Source: Shewanella seohaensis
GTDB lineage: Bacteria; Pseudomonadota; Gammaproteobacteria; Enterobacterales; Shewanellaceae
NCBI RefSeq assembly: GCF_025449215.1
Contig: NZ_CP104900.1
Coordinates: 1,240,001 to 1,304,000 of the forward strand
Direction: 5' to 3'
DNA length: 64,000 bases
Positions 1 to 8,904 of the stretch are shown one piece after another (position 1 is the stretch's first letter; every line of letters begins with the position of its first letter). Under the pieces are notes generated by a model. That model had not been told where the DNA came from and did no database searches. It worked only from the letters and a program-made list of their open reading frames with translations. The translations under genes were made by a program, and so were the position numbers.

Positions 1-322
1 GGGGAGTTTAGAAGTCGCGCCGGGAGTGACCTTAGTGTCTACGCCAGATTTCCCGCCCGCTTATAAGGATGAGGCCTTGGCTCAAGGTGAGGCATTGAAG
101 GCATTTCGCGCCGCCAATACTACTGTTAACTGGACTTTTGTTAGCCCAGCGGCAGAAATCTACCCAGGCGCCAGCGAAGGCCCTTACCGTTTAGGTGGCG
201 ATAGCTTCTTTACCGATGCGAATGGCCAGAGCAAGATTTCAGTAGCCGACTACGCCAAAGCGATGCTCGATGAAGCAGAAAAAGCGGCGCATCTTAATCA
301 AAGGATCAGTGTGGCCTACTAA
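1..322 (+). CDS. NAD(P)H-binding reductase, COG2910/NmrA-like family (5' end outside window)
   Basis: Only the last ~107 codons lie in the window; the frame is open to base 2 and ends with TAA at 320-322, so the real start is upstream. The visible part carries motifs typical of the C-terminal half of the short putative NADH-flavin reductase / NAD-dependent epimerase family: TPDFP, then WTFVSPAAEIYPG, then RLGGD and a closing ISVAY. In this family the N-terminal half holds the Rossmann fold, which cannot be seen here. Substrate is unknown. Bases 323-491 separate it from a palindrome shared with convergent argR. Family identity is fairly firm; no specific function is claimed. Confidence 0.7.
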   Translation, partial: GSLEVAPGVTLVSTPDFPPAYKDEALAQGEALKAFRAANTTVNWTFVSPAAEIYPGASEGPYRLGGDSFFTDANGQSKISVADYAKAMLDEAEKAAHLNQRISVAY

Positions 323-491
323 GGCTGACGAACTGTGGCTGAGTGCTCAGGTTTGTAAGCTTGGGGTGACGAGTGTTTGTTCTCGGTGTGCGTCATCCAA
401 ACCAACAGATAGGTCTTATTCTGTAACGTAATCGGGACACCAGCCCTGAAACGAGGGCAATGTTGGACTGAAAAGCGTACAGATAAAACAG

Positions 492-520
492 AACAGGTCA
501 GCAAGCTGACCTGTTTTTTT
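492..520. terminator. bidirectional terminator between the reductase gene and argR
   Basis: Perfect inverted repeat AACAGGTCAGC / GCTGACCTGTT (492-502 and 505-515) followed by a T run on the + strand. Read on the - strand it directly follows the argR stop, with a weaker T-rich tail, so it can serve both convergent genes. Confidence 0.8.
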
Positions 521-989
521 ATTCTGCGTAGTTGAATAAAGATTTGATGGTTTCCAAGGTATCGGCGATATCTTGGATGCTGGATGGACAGATAAAGATA
601 GTGTCGTCTCCGGCAATGGTCCCCAAAATCCCTTCAGGTTTACCGATGGAATCCAATAAACGGGCAATTAATTGCGCGGCGCCAGGGCTGGTGCGAACGA
701 CAATCATGGCTTGGTTATGGTCAACATCGAGTACTAAGTTCTTTAACGGGCTGCCTGCGGTAGGCACGCCGAGTTCGGCGGGTAAGCAATAAACCATCTC
801 CTGCTTAGCGTTGCGGGTGCGCACTGCACCGAACTTGCTCAGCATCCGAGACACTTTCGATTGGTTAATATTGCTAAAGCCTTCTGCTTGTAAAGCGGCG
901 ACAATTTCACTCTGGGAGCCAAAGCGCTCCTCTTTTAAAATCGCCTTAAAAATTCTAACAAGGTCATCCTGATTCTTGGTCGTTTGCAT
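519..989 (-). CDS. argR: arginine repressor ArgR
   Basis: 156 residues, the usual ArgR length. The N-terminal half (about 1-75) is the winged helix-turn-helix DNA-binding domain, with the [17 protein letters not shown] recognition region (here [13 protein letters not shown]). The C-terminal half is the oligomerisation and arginine-binding domain with the GDDT motif near residue 128. ArgR is a hexameric, arginine-dependent repressor of arginine biosynthesis. The gene is transcribed divergently from mdh, the arrangement found in enteric bacteria, Vibrio and Shewanella. An ARG-box-like sequence lies in the shared intergenic region, consistent with autoregulation. Nothing is unusual. Confidence 0.97.
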   Translation of the reverse strand: MQTTKNQDDLVRIFKAILKEERFGSQSEIVAALQAEGFSNINQSKVSRMLSKFGAVRTRNAKQEMVYCLPAELGVPTAGSPLKNLVLDVDHNQAMIVVRTSPGAAQLIARLLDSIGKPEGILGTIAGDDTIFICPSSIQDIADTLETIKSLFNYAE

Positions 990-1064
990 AGTCTTATTCT
1001 TTATTCAAAAAAACAGGCGTATTTTGAATAGTTTTGGTCAAAGTGTCAACAAATAACCATTATG

Positions 1065-1082
1065 ACTGAATAAAAATGCAAA
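1065..1082. promoter_or_regulatory. putative ARG box upstream of argR
   Basis: TGAATAAAAATGCA (1067-1080) matches the ARG-box core TGAATwwwwATTCA at 9 of 10 defined positions. It lies about 75 bp upstream of the argR start. Other half-sites such as ATTCA occur nearby. Binding is inferred from consensus only. Confidence 0.5.
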
Positions 1083-1279
1083 TTACGGATGGCTAGATAG
1101 CCGTGTTGTCGGTATTGATATTGAACTAGAGTAAATATTCAACATTGGAATGCTCAGTTTCGCTAAAACTTTGTCTCCACGACTAAGGGATAATTGAAAT
1201 TAACGTGACATTCCAGTAATGTGACGCCAACGGAAATTAGATCCATGTCACACATATCCAAGAATTAACGGAGATAACT

Positions 1280-2215
1280 ATGAAAGTTGCTGTACTTGGT
1301 GCCGCCGGTGGTATTGGCCAGGCTCTTGCCCTACTGTTAAAAACTCAATTGCCTGCCGGTTCAAAACTATCCCTTTATGATATAGCACCAGTCACTCCTG
1401 GTGTTGCTGTAGACTTAAGCCATATCCCTACGGCTGTTGAAGTTAAAGGTTTTGCGGGTGAAGATCCAACGCCAGCACTGGAAGGTGCCGATGTGGTACT
1501 TATCTCTGCAGGTGTTGCACGTAAGCCTGGTATGGATCGCTCAGATCTATTTAACATCAATGCGGGTATCGTACGAAACCTGGTTGAGAAAGTGGCAGCA
1601 ACTTGTCCTAAGGCGTTAGTGGGTATTATCACTAACCCAGTGAACACTACAGTGGCTATTGCTGCTGAGGTGTTAAAAGCGGCGGGTGTTTACGATAAGA
1701 ACCGTCTGTTCGGTGTGACGACACTTGATGTTATCCGTTCTGAAACTTTTATCGCTGAATTAAAAGGCTTAAACGTTGCTGACGTTAAAGTTAACGTTAT
1801 TGGTGGCCACAGTGGCGTGACTATTCTGCCATTACTGTCTCAAGTTGAAGGCGTGACTTTCTCTGATGAAGAAGTGGCTGCACTAACTAAGCGTATCCAG
1901 AACGCTGGTACTGAAGTGGTTGAAGCTAAAGCCGGTGGCGGCAGCGCGACACTTTCTATGGGTCAAGCGGCTTGTCGTTTCGGTCTGTCACTGGTTCGTG
2001 GTCTGCAAGGCGAAGCTAACATCGTTGAATGTGCTTACGTTGACGGCGGCAGCGAGCACGCTGAATTCTTCGCTCAACCAGTGCTGTTAGGCAAAAACGG
2101 TATCGAAAAAGTACTGCCTTACGGTGAAGTGAGCGCATTCGAAGCTAACGCCCGTGATTCTATGTTAGATACGCTGAAAGGTGATATCAAACTAGGCGTT
2201 GATTTCGTTAAGTAA
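1280..2215 (+). CDS. mdh: malate dehydrogenase (NAD)
   Basis: 311 residues, full length for the dimeric gammaproteobacterial enzyme that interconverts malate and oxaloacetate in the TCA cycle. The N-terminal glycine-rich NAD site ([14 protein letters not shown]), the ITNPVN segment and the active-site GGHSG with His177 are all visible. The ATG is preceded by CGGAG with normal spacing. It diverges from argR and is followed by a strong terminator, so it is probably a single-gene transcript. Confidence 0.98.
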   Translation: MKVAVLGAAGGIGQALALLLKTQLPAGSKLSLYDIAPVTPGVAVDLSHIPTAVEVKGFAGEDPTPALEGADVVLISAGVARKPGMDRSDLFNINAGIVRNLVEKVAATCPKALVGIITNPVNTTVAIAAEVLKAAGVYDKNRLFGVTTLDVIRSETFIAELKGLNVADVKVNVIGGHSGVTILPLLSQVEGVTFSDEEVAALTKRIQNAGTEVVEAKAGGGSATLSMGQAACRFGLSLVRGLQGEANIVECAYVDGGSEHAEFFAQPVLLGKNGIEKVLPYGEVSAFEANARDSMLDTLKGDIKLGVDFVK

Positions 2216-2232
2216 TCCATCTGGATTATCAG

Positions 2233-2261
2233 AAAACGGAGCCCAATGGCTCCGTTTTTTT
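2233..2261 (+). terminator. mdh rho-independent terminator
   Basis: Stem AAAACGGAGCC / GGCTCCGTTTT with a four-base loop (2233-2258) and a T run, 18 bases after the mdh stop. Confidence 0.9.
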
Positions 2262-2294
2262 ATGGGCTAAATGTGAGTCTTTACTTGAGGCTAG

Positions 2295-2684
2295 TTACTT
2301 AGGCAGTTGGCATTGATTGTCGCAACGCGCCTTGCCTGTCAGTAAATAAGAGATGCGGTATCTGTGCTTGGCAAATCTCAGGTAGCACCAATCCGCAATA
2401 GGTTTGATAAGTGGTAAGCGTAGCATCTGCACCCAAGGGCGCGTACCCGTTAATCCCCAAGCTTTGCAGGTGACATCGAGCCCAAGCAAAATCTCCCCCG
2501 ACGCCGTCTCACCATGCAGAATGGCATTGGCGTACTCTTTATCGATATAGCCGAAGCGAGCGCCAAAATGCTCGGCATTAAGATCCACAAGCTCGATGCG
2601 ATCATCGGGATCGCGCGCTTTAAGCTGACGCATTTCGGCGCTACATAAAGGGCAATTGCCGTCGTAAAAAATCCGCAGTTCCAT
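2295..2684 (-). CDS. thiol-disulfide oxidoreductase-like DCC family protein (DUF393)
   Basis: 129 residues from the chosen ATG. The protein opens with the family signature YDGNCPLC, placing a CxxC pair at Cys11 and Cys14; a second cysteine pair lies near the C-terminus (RCDNQC). DUF393/DCC proteins are small thioredoxin-like proteins of unknown substrate. The upstream in-frame start (2732) is rejected because GAGGA sits eight bases before the ATG at 2684 and the signature then falls at the usual N-terminal position. It points towards the mdh terminator. Role unknown. Confidence 0.85.
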   Translation of the reverse strand: MELRIFYDGNCPLCSAEMRQLKARDPDDRIELVDLNAEHFGARFGYIDKEYANAILHGETASGEILLGLDVTCKAWGLTGTRPWVQMLRLPLIKPIADWCYLRFAKHRYRISYLLTGKARCDNQCQLPK

Positions 2685-2894
2685 AGGGCTTCCTCGATTA
2701 AGCTGGCCTTGAGTATACGCGGGCGCCATCATTTTAGATCTAAATCATGCAGCATTTAATGCCTTTATGATTAGGCGCAGGACGATAAAGACAGTAACAT
2801 TCTGTGTATTACACTGTTTTATTGATGATTTGGCTAACTAGATTTGCCCTACATTGAACACATAAGCCCGTACTCGGCAAATAACAGGATGAAT

Positions 2895-3614
2895 ATGACA
2901 GCTCCCATTATTATCACTGGTGTGGGTAAACGCATTGGCTACGCCCTCGCGAAACACTTGCTCGCCCAAGGGCACAAGGTGATTGGCACCTATCGCAGCC
3001 ATTATCCCAGCATCGATGAGTTGCAGTCTTTGGGCGCGACTCTAATCCAATGCGACTTCTACGATAATGCGCAGCTGCAAACCCTGATTGAGCAATTGAG
3101 CCAATATCCCAAAATCCGCGCCATTATCCATAATGCCTCTGACTGGCTGCCAGACAACAGCCCAAGCCTTGCCGCCCATGAAGTCATGCAGCGCATGATG
3201 CAGGTGCACGTGAGCGTGCCCTATCAAATGAACTTGGCCTTTGCCTCACAGCTGCGAGCGGGAGCCGAGGGCGAGATTGGCGCCAGCGATATTATCCATT
3301 TCACCGATTATGTGGCCGAAAAGGGCAGCGCCAAGCACATGGCTTACGCGGCCAGTAAGGCGGCACTGGATAACTTAACCTTATCCTTTGCGGCAAAATT
3401 GGCACCTGAGATCAAAGTGAATGCGATTGCGCCGGCAATGATCCTCTTTAATCCAAGCGATGATGAAGCCTACCGGCAAAAGACCTTGGCTAAGGCCATC
3501 TTGCCAAAAGAAGCTGGAAATCAGGAGATTATCGCCTTAGTGGATTATCTATTGGCGAGCCGCTACGTTACAGGGCGTAGCCACAATGTCGATGGTGGGC
3601 GGCATTTAAAGTAA
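2895..3614 (+). CDS. folM: dihydromonapterin reductase FolM (short-chain dehydrogenase)
   Basis: 239 residues. It is a classical short-chain dehydrogenase: TGVGKRIG nucleotide motif near the N-terminus, HNASDW in place of NNAG, and the YAASK active-site Tyr/Lys. The TGxxKRIG and closing SHNVDGGRHL features match FolM (YdgB), which reduces dihydromonapterin to tetrahydromonapterin and has weak dihydrofolate reductase activity, using NADPH in the cytoplasm. ATG at 2895 has CAGGA six bases upstream; the start at 2844 would add 17 residues with no ribosome-binding site. The folate-related ygfA lies convergent next to it. Confidence 0.88.
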   Translation: MTAPIIITGVGKRIGYALAKHLLAQGHKVIGTYRSHYPSIDELQSLGATLIQCDFYDNAQLQTLIEQLSQYPKIRAIIHNASDWLPDNSPSLAAHEVMQRMMQVHVSVPYQMNLAFASQLRAGAEGEIGASDIIHFTDYVAEKGSAKHMAYAASKAALDNLTLSFAAKLAPEIKVNAIAPAMILFNPSDDEAYRQKTLAKAILPKEAGNQEIIALVDYLLASRYVTGRSHNVDGGRHLK

Positions 3615-3723
3615 GGCGGCGTAATAGCAGTGAACTTAATCAAGTACTGAGTTTAAAAAAGTCACTGGATTTAAACGATTAGCAGGGTTTAAACGAGTAG
3701 CTGGGCTGATTCAACTAAAGGGC

Positions 3724-4431
3724 CTAGTCGAACAGCCATTCGCGGCTTGGGGTGATAATAGTCGGTAAGGGCACATCCCAATGTTCGCATGGCAGGCTCG
3801 GTACTTGTTGGCAATCATGGGCATACCCCATGGGCAGTGGTTTGCCTTTGCTGTGCCAATTAGCTAGCGTTCTGTCGTAATAGCCGCCGCCCATGCCCAT
3901 ACGATTACCTTGGATATCAAAGGCAACCAACGGGGTGATCACCACATCGAGTCGCTCAATCGGCATAACGTTACGCACATCTAGCCGAGGCTCTAAAATA
4001 CCAAATTGATTCGGCAGCATTGGCGAGTCGGCGTGGTAATGTAAAAACAATAATTGCCCAGCATTAAAGGGGTGGAGCCGTGGCAGATAGGTGTGAATCC
4101 CCTGTTGCCAAAGCGCTTCGATAAGCGGAGCGGTTGCCAGTTCACCATCGTGGGTGAGGTAAAGTGCGACATGTTGGGCATTCAGCGCGTTAAGTTTTTC
4201 GAGCATTCGCTGACCCGCGGCAAGGCTTGCCTCTGCCTGCTGCTCTGTCGAAAGCGAGCGGCGAGCTAAGCGGATCTGTTTACGCAATTCGGCGCGGCTT
4301 AGCGTTGGGCTTAGGCTTAGCGTTGGACTTAGAGTTGGGCTTAGCGACTGGGTATCAATTGCAGACTGAGTACCGTGTGGCCCCTTGACTGTTGGGGCCG
4401 AAGTGTTCGAGACAGGTGAAGTGATAGACAT
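3724..4431 (-). CDS. ygfA: 5-formyltetrahydrofolate cyclo-ligase
   Basis: 235 residues from the ATG at 4431. Conserved blocks include RAELRKQIRLARRSL, DGELATAPLIEALW, VAFDIQGNRMGMGGGYYDRTL (split here by description only) and GYAHDCQ, matching E. coli YgfA. The enzyme converts 5-formyl-THF to 5,10-methenyl-THF with ATP. A longer frame reaches 4560, but that part overlaps 6S RNA and lacks homology, so the later ATG is preferred. The GGGGAG at the 3' end of the 6S sequence lies about ten bases upstream and could act as Shine-Dalgarno. Residues 14-50 hold an unusual Ser-Pro-Thr-Leu repeat before the conserved domain. As in E. coli, it follows ssrS. Confidence 0.92.
   Translation of the reverse strand: MSITSPVSNTSAPTVKGPHGTQSAIDTQSLSPTLSPTLSLSPTLSRAELRKQIRLARRSLSTEQQAEASLAAGQRMLEKLNALNAQHVALYLTHDGELATAPLIEALWQQGIHTYLPRLHPFNAGQLLFLHYHADSPMLPNQFGILEPRLDVRNVMPIERLDVVITPLVAFDIQGNRMGMGGGYYDRTLANWHSKGKPLPMGYAHDCQQVPSLPCEHWDVPLPTIITPSREWLFD
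4297..4350. repeat. 12-bp imperfect tandem repeat inside the ygfA N-terminus
   Basis: About four copies of a CTTAGCGTTGGG-like unit, one pair separated by an extra six bases, read on the - strand as repeated SPTL. Unit length is a multiple of three, so copy-number changes would keep the frame. Confidence 0.75.
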
Positions 4432-4438
4432 AAATAAG

Positions 4439-4621
4439 ATGCTCCCCAGAATGCCGCTACCGGTGTAGCCCTTGAACCGTAGGTTCAAGGCGGGTAAATG
4501 ATTACCTCCTAAGGCTTCTCGGTACGAGCCGAGCATGCTCAATGTCAGTAAAGCATTCACCCTGAGATCAAAATTATCGGCACAGGGACATTACCAGTTG
4601 GCCTGCACCCCAGGGAGCAAA
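4439..4621 (-). ncRNA. ssrS: 6S RNA
   Basis: On the - strand this stretch matches the 6S RNA landmarks: GAGCATGCTCGG, then CCGAGAAGCCTTA, then the CCTTGAACC / GGTTCAAGGG hairpin, and closing 5' and 3' arms (GCTCCCTGGGG... pairing with ...TCTGGGGAGC). Length near 183 matches E. coli 6S RNA (184). It lies between zapA and ygfA, the conserved location. 6S RNA binds sigma70 RNA polymerase in stationary phase. The ends are estimated from the pairing arms. Confidence 0.93.
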
Positions 4622-4734
4622 AACGGTATTGAATCGCTAAAATCTTGGCTTAAAAAGTATAGGCCAGTTTAGCCATTCACTGTGCAACTCTTCTCAGATA
4701 GATGGTGCTTGGCACCGAGTGGCACAGTCTAAAT

Positions 4735-5037
4735 CTATTTGGTTGAACGCTCAACTAAGGCGTTTTCCAAGGTTGACTGCAACAGGCTGATGCGGTCATC
4801 CATTTGTTTCATATAGTGCTTATTCTTTTGCTTTTCTTGGTACAACTCGTGTCCAATATTCAGCGCCGCCATAATAGCAATTTCTTCGCGGCTTAAGCTG
4901 TTGGTGCGATTTTTCATCGAGATGAGCTGTTGCTCAACACCTTGCGCCACAACGCGTAGGGCATCTTCCTGACCTTTCGGGCAGGCGATAGAGTAGGTGC
5001 GCCCCAGTAGGGTGATTTCAACTGCACTATTACTCAT
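4735..5037 (-). CDS. zapA: cell division protein ZapA
   Basis: 100 residues from the ATG at 5037. It starts with the globular segment VEITLLGRTYSIACP and ends in a long helix with coiled-coil character, as in ZapA, an FtsZ-binding protein that bundles protofilaments at the Z ring. AAGGA lies about ten bases upstream of this ATG. The longer frame to 5127 adds residues unlike the family. Position upstream of ssrS-ygfA and divergent from ygfB matches the standard gammaproteobacterial order. Confidence 0.93.
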   Translation of the reverse strand: MSNSAVEITLLGRTYSIACPKGQEDALRVVAQGVEQQLISMKNRTNSLSREEIAIMAALNIGHELYQEKQKNKHYMKQMDDRISLLQSTLENALVERSTK

Positions 5038-5262
5038 TCGAAGATGATCCTTTCGTTGGCATCGATAGGGCGGACTATATAGGGCTGATATTAAAAGTGC
5101 AAGGTGAGCCGCCGATGGATTGCACATTCGCCGTTTTGTTTGCTGCTTGTGTGAGCAGTTGCCGGAATTTTTATCTTCGCCCCCAAGAATGCCGGATCAG
5201 AGTTGGTTCAAGTCTTTATCTCTGCTAGCATTGCTGCTGGAAAATTCTGATTGGAACCTGAT

Positions 5263-5838
5263 ATGGCTACCCCTCCTTCGTTACGTATCGACAGCTTAAA
5301 AATCGCCCTCGATGCGGCTGAAATTGGTCAGCATCCCGTGGAAGTGCACGGTGCCCTTGTGGGGTTAATCTGCGGTGGCGTAGATCAAACTGGCGATCTG
5401 TGGATTAAACCTTTATTTGACCTGATGAATGATGGTCAACCTTTACCAGCGCCTCTGCATCAATTGGTGTGTGAGCTATTCCAAGACTCGGTTGCCCGTT
5501 TAGGCGACTTTGAGTTTGGCTTTATGCCACTGCTTCCCGAAGAGGAAGAACCGTTAAGTCAACGCGTTGAAGCGTTATCACTGTGGACGCAAAGCTTCTT
5601 AACCGGCATCGCGATTATCCAGCCAAAGCTGAATAAAGCCTCGGCCGAAGTGCGTGAAGTGATCAAAGATCTGGCGGAGATTGCTCAGGTTGAGTTTGAC
5701 GTGACCGAAGATGAAGAATCGGAAACGGCTTACACTGAGTTGCTGGAGTTTGTCCGTATTGCCGCCATTTTGTGTTACTCCGAGTTTGGCCCAGAGCCGA
5801 GCCACGGAGAGGGCGACGATCCTGCGGTGATCCACTAA
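5263..5838 (+). CDS. ygfB: UPF0149 family protein YgfB
   Basis: 191 residues from the ATG at 5263; a TTG four codons earlier is also possible. The HGALVGLICGG segment near residue 30 and the acidic C-terminal half are typical of the all-helical UPF0149/YgfB family, whose E. coli member lies upstream of pepP-ubiH-ubiI. No enzymatic motif is seen and the biochemical role is not settled here. The next gene is ubiH, so the pepP normally found in E. coli is absent from this position. Confidence 0.88.
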   Translation: MATPPSLRIDSLKIALDAAEIGQHPVEVHGALVGLICGGVDQTGDLWIKPLFDLMNDGQPLPAPLHQLVCELFQDSVARLGDFEFGFMPLLPEEEEPLSQRVEALSLWTQSFLTGIAIIQPKLNKASAEVREVIKDLAEIAQVEFDVTEDEESETAYTELLEFVRIAAILCYSEFGPEPSHGEGDDPAVIH

Positions 5839-5850
5839 TCGTAGAAAGAG

Positions 5851-5877
5851 AAAGGCGGAACGATTCCGCCTTTAATG
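5851..5877 (+). terminator. weak terminator-like hairpin after ygfB
   Basis: AAAGGCGGAA / TTCCGCCTTT perfect 10-bp stem with a three-base loop (5851-5873), but with no long T run after it. It may give partial termination before ubiH. Confidence 0.5.
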
Positions 5878-5943
5878 AGTTTCAAATCTAACATCCTGAT
5901 GGCGAAACGCTTTTAGCCATGCCATAGCTTGAATGAGAACCCC

Positions 5944-7167
5944 ATGACGGTAGCAGAGCACATGGATAATTCAGTTCAAAATGTCGATATTGCCATTGTT
6001 GGTGGCGCCATGGCGGGGGCGACCCTTGCGCTGGCCTTAGCGCGTTTGTCTGGCACTGAAAAACCTTTATCTATTGCCTTAATCGAGGCGCATCTTCCCG
6101 ATAATAGCCACCCCGGCTTTGACGCCCGCTCCATCGCCATTGCCCATGGTTCCATCTTCGAGTTATCCCGTTTAGGTTTATGGCCGAAACTGGCGCATTT
6201 AGGCACGGCGATTAGGGATATCCACGTATCCGATCGCGGCCATTTTGGGATGACGGAACTCAACGCCAGTCAGTTTCACTTAGATGCGCTGGGCCAAGTG
6301 GTCGAGCTTGAAAGAGTTGGCCAAGTGCTCTTTAGCGAGCTTCATAAAACTCAGGTTAAGCTGTATTGCCCTGCCAAACTGTCAGAGTTAATTCCGGCTA
6401 ACGAGAGTCACACCTTAGTGCTCGATTCCGGCGAGCGGATTTGCGCCAAGCTGGTGGTTGCGGCCGATGGCTTGCAGTCCAAGGTGCGCAGCAGTTTTAA
6501 TCTGCCCATTACCCAAGTGGCGTTTGAGCAAACCGCGATTATCGCTAATCTGCAAACCGATAAGCCGCATCAGCACTGGGCTTATGAACGCTTTACCGAG
6601 ACTGGCCCACTGGCATTATTACCGATGGCTGATAGCCAAGGCCAACCACGTTTATCCCTCGTCTGGGCACTCGATAATCACCGCGCGCAAGCGATGCTCA
6701 CCGCGCCCAAGGCCGAGTTTTTAGCTGCGTTGCAGCAAGCCTTTGGCTATCGCGCAGGCCAGTTTATCGACGTTAGTGAGCGCCATGCTTATCCGTTAAA
6801 CCTGTCCTACATGCCAAGGCCGATTCACCATAGATGTGTGTTTATCGGCAATGCGGCGCAGACTCTGCACCCAATTGCGGGGCAGGGGTTTAACTTGGGC
6901 CTTCGGGATGTCGTCAGCCTGCTCGATGTGCTGCAACTAGCGCTGGCGCAGGGCGAAGATATCGGCGGTGTCGCCGTTACCCATGGCTATTTGCAGGTCC
7001 GTGAGGCGGATAGAAACAGCACTATTCGCAATATTGAATTTTTAGTCCGTGGCTTCTCTAACCAATATTGGCCTTTGGCCCTTGGGCGTAATCTGGGATT
7101 GCGTCTGTTATCTTGGTTCCCGCCACTGAAAACCCCCGTCGCGCAGAAGGCGATGGGCTGGAAATAA
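5944..7167 (+). CDS. ubiH: 2-octaprenyl-6-methoxyphenol hydroxylase UbiH
   Basis: 407 residues from ATG 5944; ATG 5962 and TTG 5929 are alternatives. A class A flavoprotein monooxygenase: GGAMAGATLALAL dinucleotide motif, VAADGLQSKVR (DG motif), and GNAAQTLHPIAGQG, which is the UbiH-specific form of the GD motif. UbiH hydroxylates the ring during ubiquinone synthesis, in the soluble/membrane-associated Ubi complex, using FAD, NAD(P)H and O2. It is followed after 36 bp by the paralogue ubiI, a likely operon. Confidence 0.93.
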   Translation: MTVAEHMDNSVQNVDIAIVGGAMAGATLALALARLSGTEKPLSIALIEAHLPDNSHPGFDARSIAIAHGSIFELSRLGLWPKLAHLGTAIRDIHVSDRGHFGMTELNASQFHLDALGQVVELERVGQVLFSELHKTQVKLYCPAKLSELIPANESHTLVLDSGERICAKLVVAADGLQSKVRSSFNLPITQVAFEQTAIIANLQTDKPHQHWAYERFTETGPLALLPMADSQGQPRLSLVWALDNHRAQAMLTAPKAEFLAALQQAFGYRAGQFIDVSERHAYPLNLSYMPRPIHHRCVFIGNAAQTLHPIAGQGFNLGLRDVVSLLDVLQLALAQGEDIGGVAVTHGYLQVREADRNSTIRNIEFLVRGFSNQYWPLALGRNLGLRLLSWFPPLKTPVAQKAMGWK

Positions 7168-7203
7168 TCATTACTGGTATCGCAACGCGAAAAGGATGTA
7201 CCC

Positions 7204-8427
7204 ATGTTAAGTTCACAAGCCTATGACATTGCCATTGTGGGTGGCGGCATGGTGGGACTCGCCACCGCGATAGGATTGGCGCAGGCCAACTTGAATGTCG
7301 TCGTGATCGATGCTCAAAGCACCCAAGCCGTGAGCGGTGAGCCAAGGCTTAGGGTCAGCGCGATCAACAAGGCGAGCCAGCGTTTACTCGAGCACCTCGG
7401 CGCTTGGCACTATGTCGATGCCAGCCGTGCAACGCCCTATCAAAAAATGGCGGTATGGGATAAAGACGGCTTTGGTAAAATCGCCTTCGATGCCAGCAGC
7501 ATCAGTGAACCTAGCCTTGGCGCCATTATCGAAAATGATGCCATCAGCTACGCCCTCGCCAAGCGCGCCAGTGAATTTGACAATATCACCCATATCGAAA
7601 ACCAGCGCATAGAGCGTATCGCCTTTGGTGAGCGCGAAGCTTGGTTGACCTTAGCCAATGGCGCCGATGCTGACATTGAGAGTGTTAGCGCCGCACTGGT
7701 GATTGCCGCCGACGGTGCCAATTCTTGGGTGCGCGAACAATGTAAGATCCCGTTAACCTTCTGGGATTATGGCCATCATGCGATCGTGGCGACCATTCGC
7801 AGTGAAATGCCGCACCTTGCCACCGCCCGCCAAGTCTTTTTGCAGGACGGCCCGCTGGCCTTCTTGCCCTTATATGAAGATAACCTCAGCTCCATCGTCT
7901 GGTCAGTGCCGCCAGAGCGCGCCACCGAATTACTTGAGATGGCGCCAGAGCAGTTCGAGCGCAATCTCACCGCCGCCTTCGATGGCCGCCTCGGTATTTG
8001 CAAGCTTGAGAGTGAACGCCAAGCCTTTCCACTGCGGATGCGCTACGCCCGCCATTTTGCCCGCCACCGTTTAGTGCTCGCGGGGGATGCGGCCCACACT
8101 ATTCACCCATTAGCTGGCCAAGGGGTAAACCTAGGCTTCCTTGATGCTGCCAGCATTATCGAAGTCATCGGCGAGCTACACGAGGCGGGTAAGGATATTG
8201 GCGATTATGCCCAGCTGCGCGCCCTTGAGCGTTGGCGCAAGGCCGATGCGATGGAGATGATTGCGGCGATGGAAGGCTTTAAGCGCCTGTTCGAGGGGAG
8301 CAATCCTCTTAAAAAAGCCATTCGCGATCTGGGACTCAACCTCGTTGATAATGTCGCTGGGCTGAAAACAGTGTTCATGCAACAGGCCATGGGCAATAAG
8401 TCCTCACTCCCCAAGTTATGTCGCTAG
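7204..8427 (+). CDS. ubiI: 2-octaprenylphenol hydroxylase, UbiI/VisC/UbiF family
   Basis: 407 residues. FAD motif GGGMVGLATAIGLA at the N-terminus, IAADGANSWVR in the middle and GDAAHTIHPLAGQGVNLG near residue 297. The gene position after ubiH matches E. coli visC (ubiI), the C5 hydroxylase of ubiquinone synthesis; UbiF-like specificity cannot be excluded by eye. AAGGATG precedes the ATG. The operon with ubiH and perhaps ygfB seems to end here, since a long non-coding stretch follows. Confidence 0.88.
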   Translation: MLSSQAYDIAIVGGGMVGLATAIGLAQANLNVVVIDAQSTQAVSGEPRLRVSAINKASQRLLEHLGAWHYVDASRATPYQKMAVWDKDGFGKIAFDASSISEPSLGAIIENDAISYALAKRASEFDNITHIENQRIERIAFGEREAWLTLANGADADIESVSAALVIAADGANSWVREQCKIPLTFWDYGHHAIVATIRSEMPHLATARQVFLQDGPLAFLPLYEDNLSSIVWSVPPERATELLEMAPEQFERNLTAAFDGRLGICKLESERQAFPLRMRYARHFARHRLVLAGDAAHTIHPLAGQGVNLGFLDAASIIEVIGELHEAGKDIGDYAQLRALERWRKADAMEMIAAMEGFKRLFEGSNPLKKAIRDLGLNLVDNVAGLKTVFMQQAMGNKSSLPKLCR

Positions 8428-8469
8428 CCTCGGTTGCGCTAATGTAATCATAATTGCTGATAATATCCG

Positions 8470-8734
8470 TATACCCAAATAACCAGCAGATACGAGTTTC
8501 AGAGCGCCTAAGGTGCGCCAATTCAAGGCGCATCAATGAGAAAATGTCGGGTACCTTTTGAATTGATGCAACGCAGAAGTGGCGCGCCCTAGACGCTCCG
8601 TCCCGGCGGGTTTTAACGCACTTTATGCTGTGTTGGTTATTCTTAACTTAGCCCACTAGGTCCTCAAATAACCGCCTTGCCTAAAGTGCGTTAAATTCCC
8701 GCTGAATCCGGCATCTTCTGGTTATTTGGGTATA
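8470..8734. repeat. 265-bp MITE-like element with 17-bp perfect terminal inverted repeats
   Basis: The ends are TATACCCAAATAACCAG (8470-8486) and its exact reverse complement (8718-8734). Inside, a second pair of arms, TAACGCACTTTA near 8613 and TAAAGTGCGTTA near 8682, forms a long hairpin. No open frame is seen. The shape fits a non-autonomous repeat element; similar TATACCCAAATAACC ends are remembered as frequent in Shewanella intergenic DNA, but copy number cannot be checked here. Confidence 0.65.
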
Positions 8735-8862
8735 TCTTTTGATTGCAGGCTGCGCAAATCTCGCTTTCGTATGTAAAAAAATTACATGTTGAAGATGAGA
8801 AAATCTAATGACACTGGCTTCGGATTAGAAAAATCTCCTGTATACAAATTTGTGACGCAAGG

Positions 8863-8868
8863 TATAAT
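8863..8868 (+). promoter_or_regulatory. possible -10 element for gcvT
   Basis: A perfect TATAAT at 8863-8868; no good -35 element at 17 bp spacing was found. It would give a leader of about 220 bases for gcvT. Confidence 0.35.
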
Positions 8869-8904
8869 TTCGCCGCATTTTAGACCCTAGTACTTATACC
8901 AATC

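Noticed and set aside
1160..1279. CRP site before mdh
   Set aside because: TGTGA and TCACA half-sites are present but at the wrong spacing.
4297..4350. CRISPR-like repeat
   Set aside because: Units are 12 bp, adjacent, without spacers, and lie in the ygfA reading frame.
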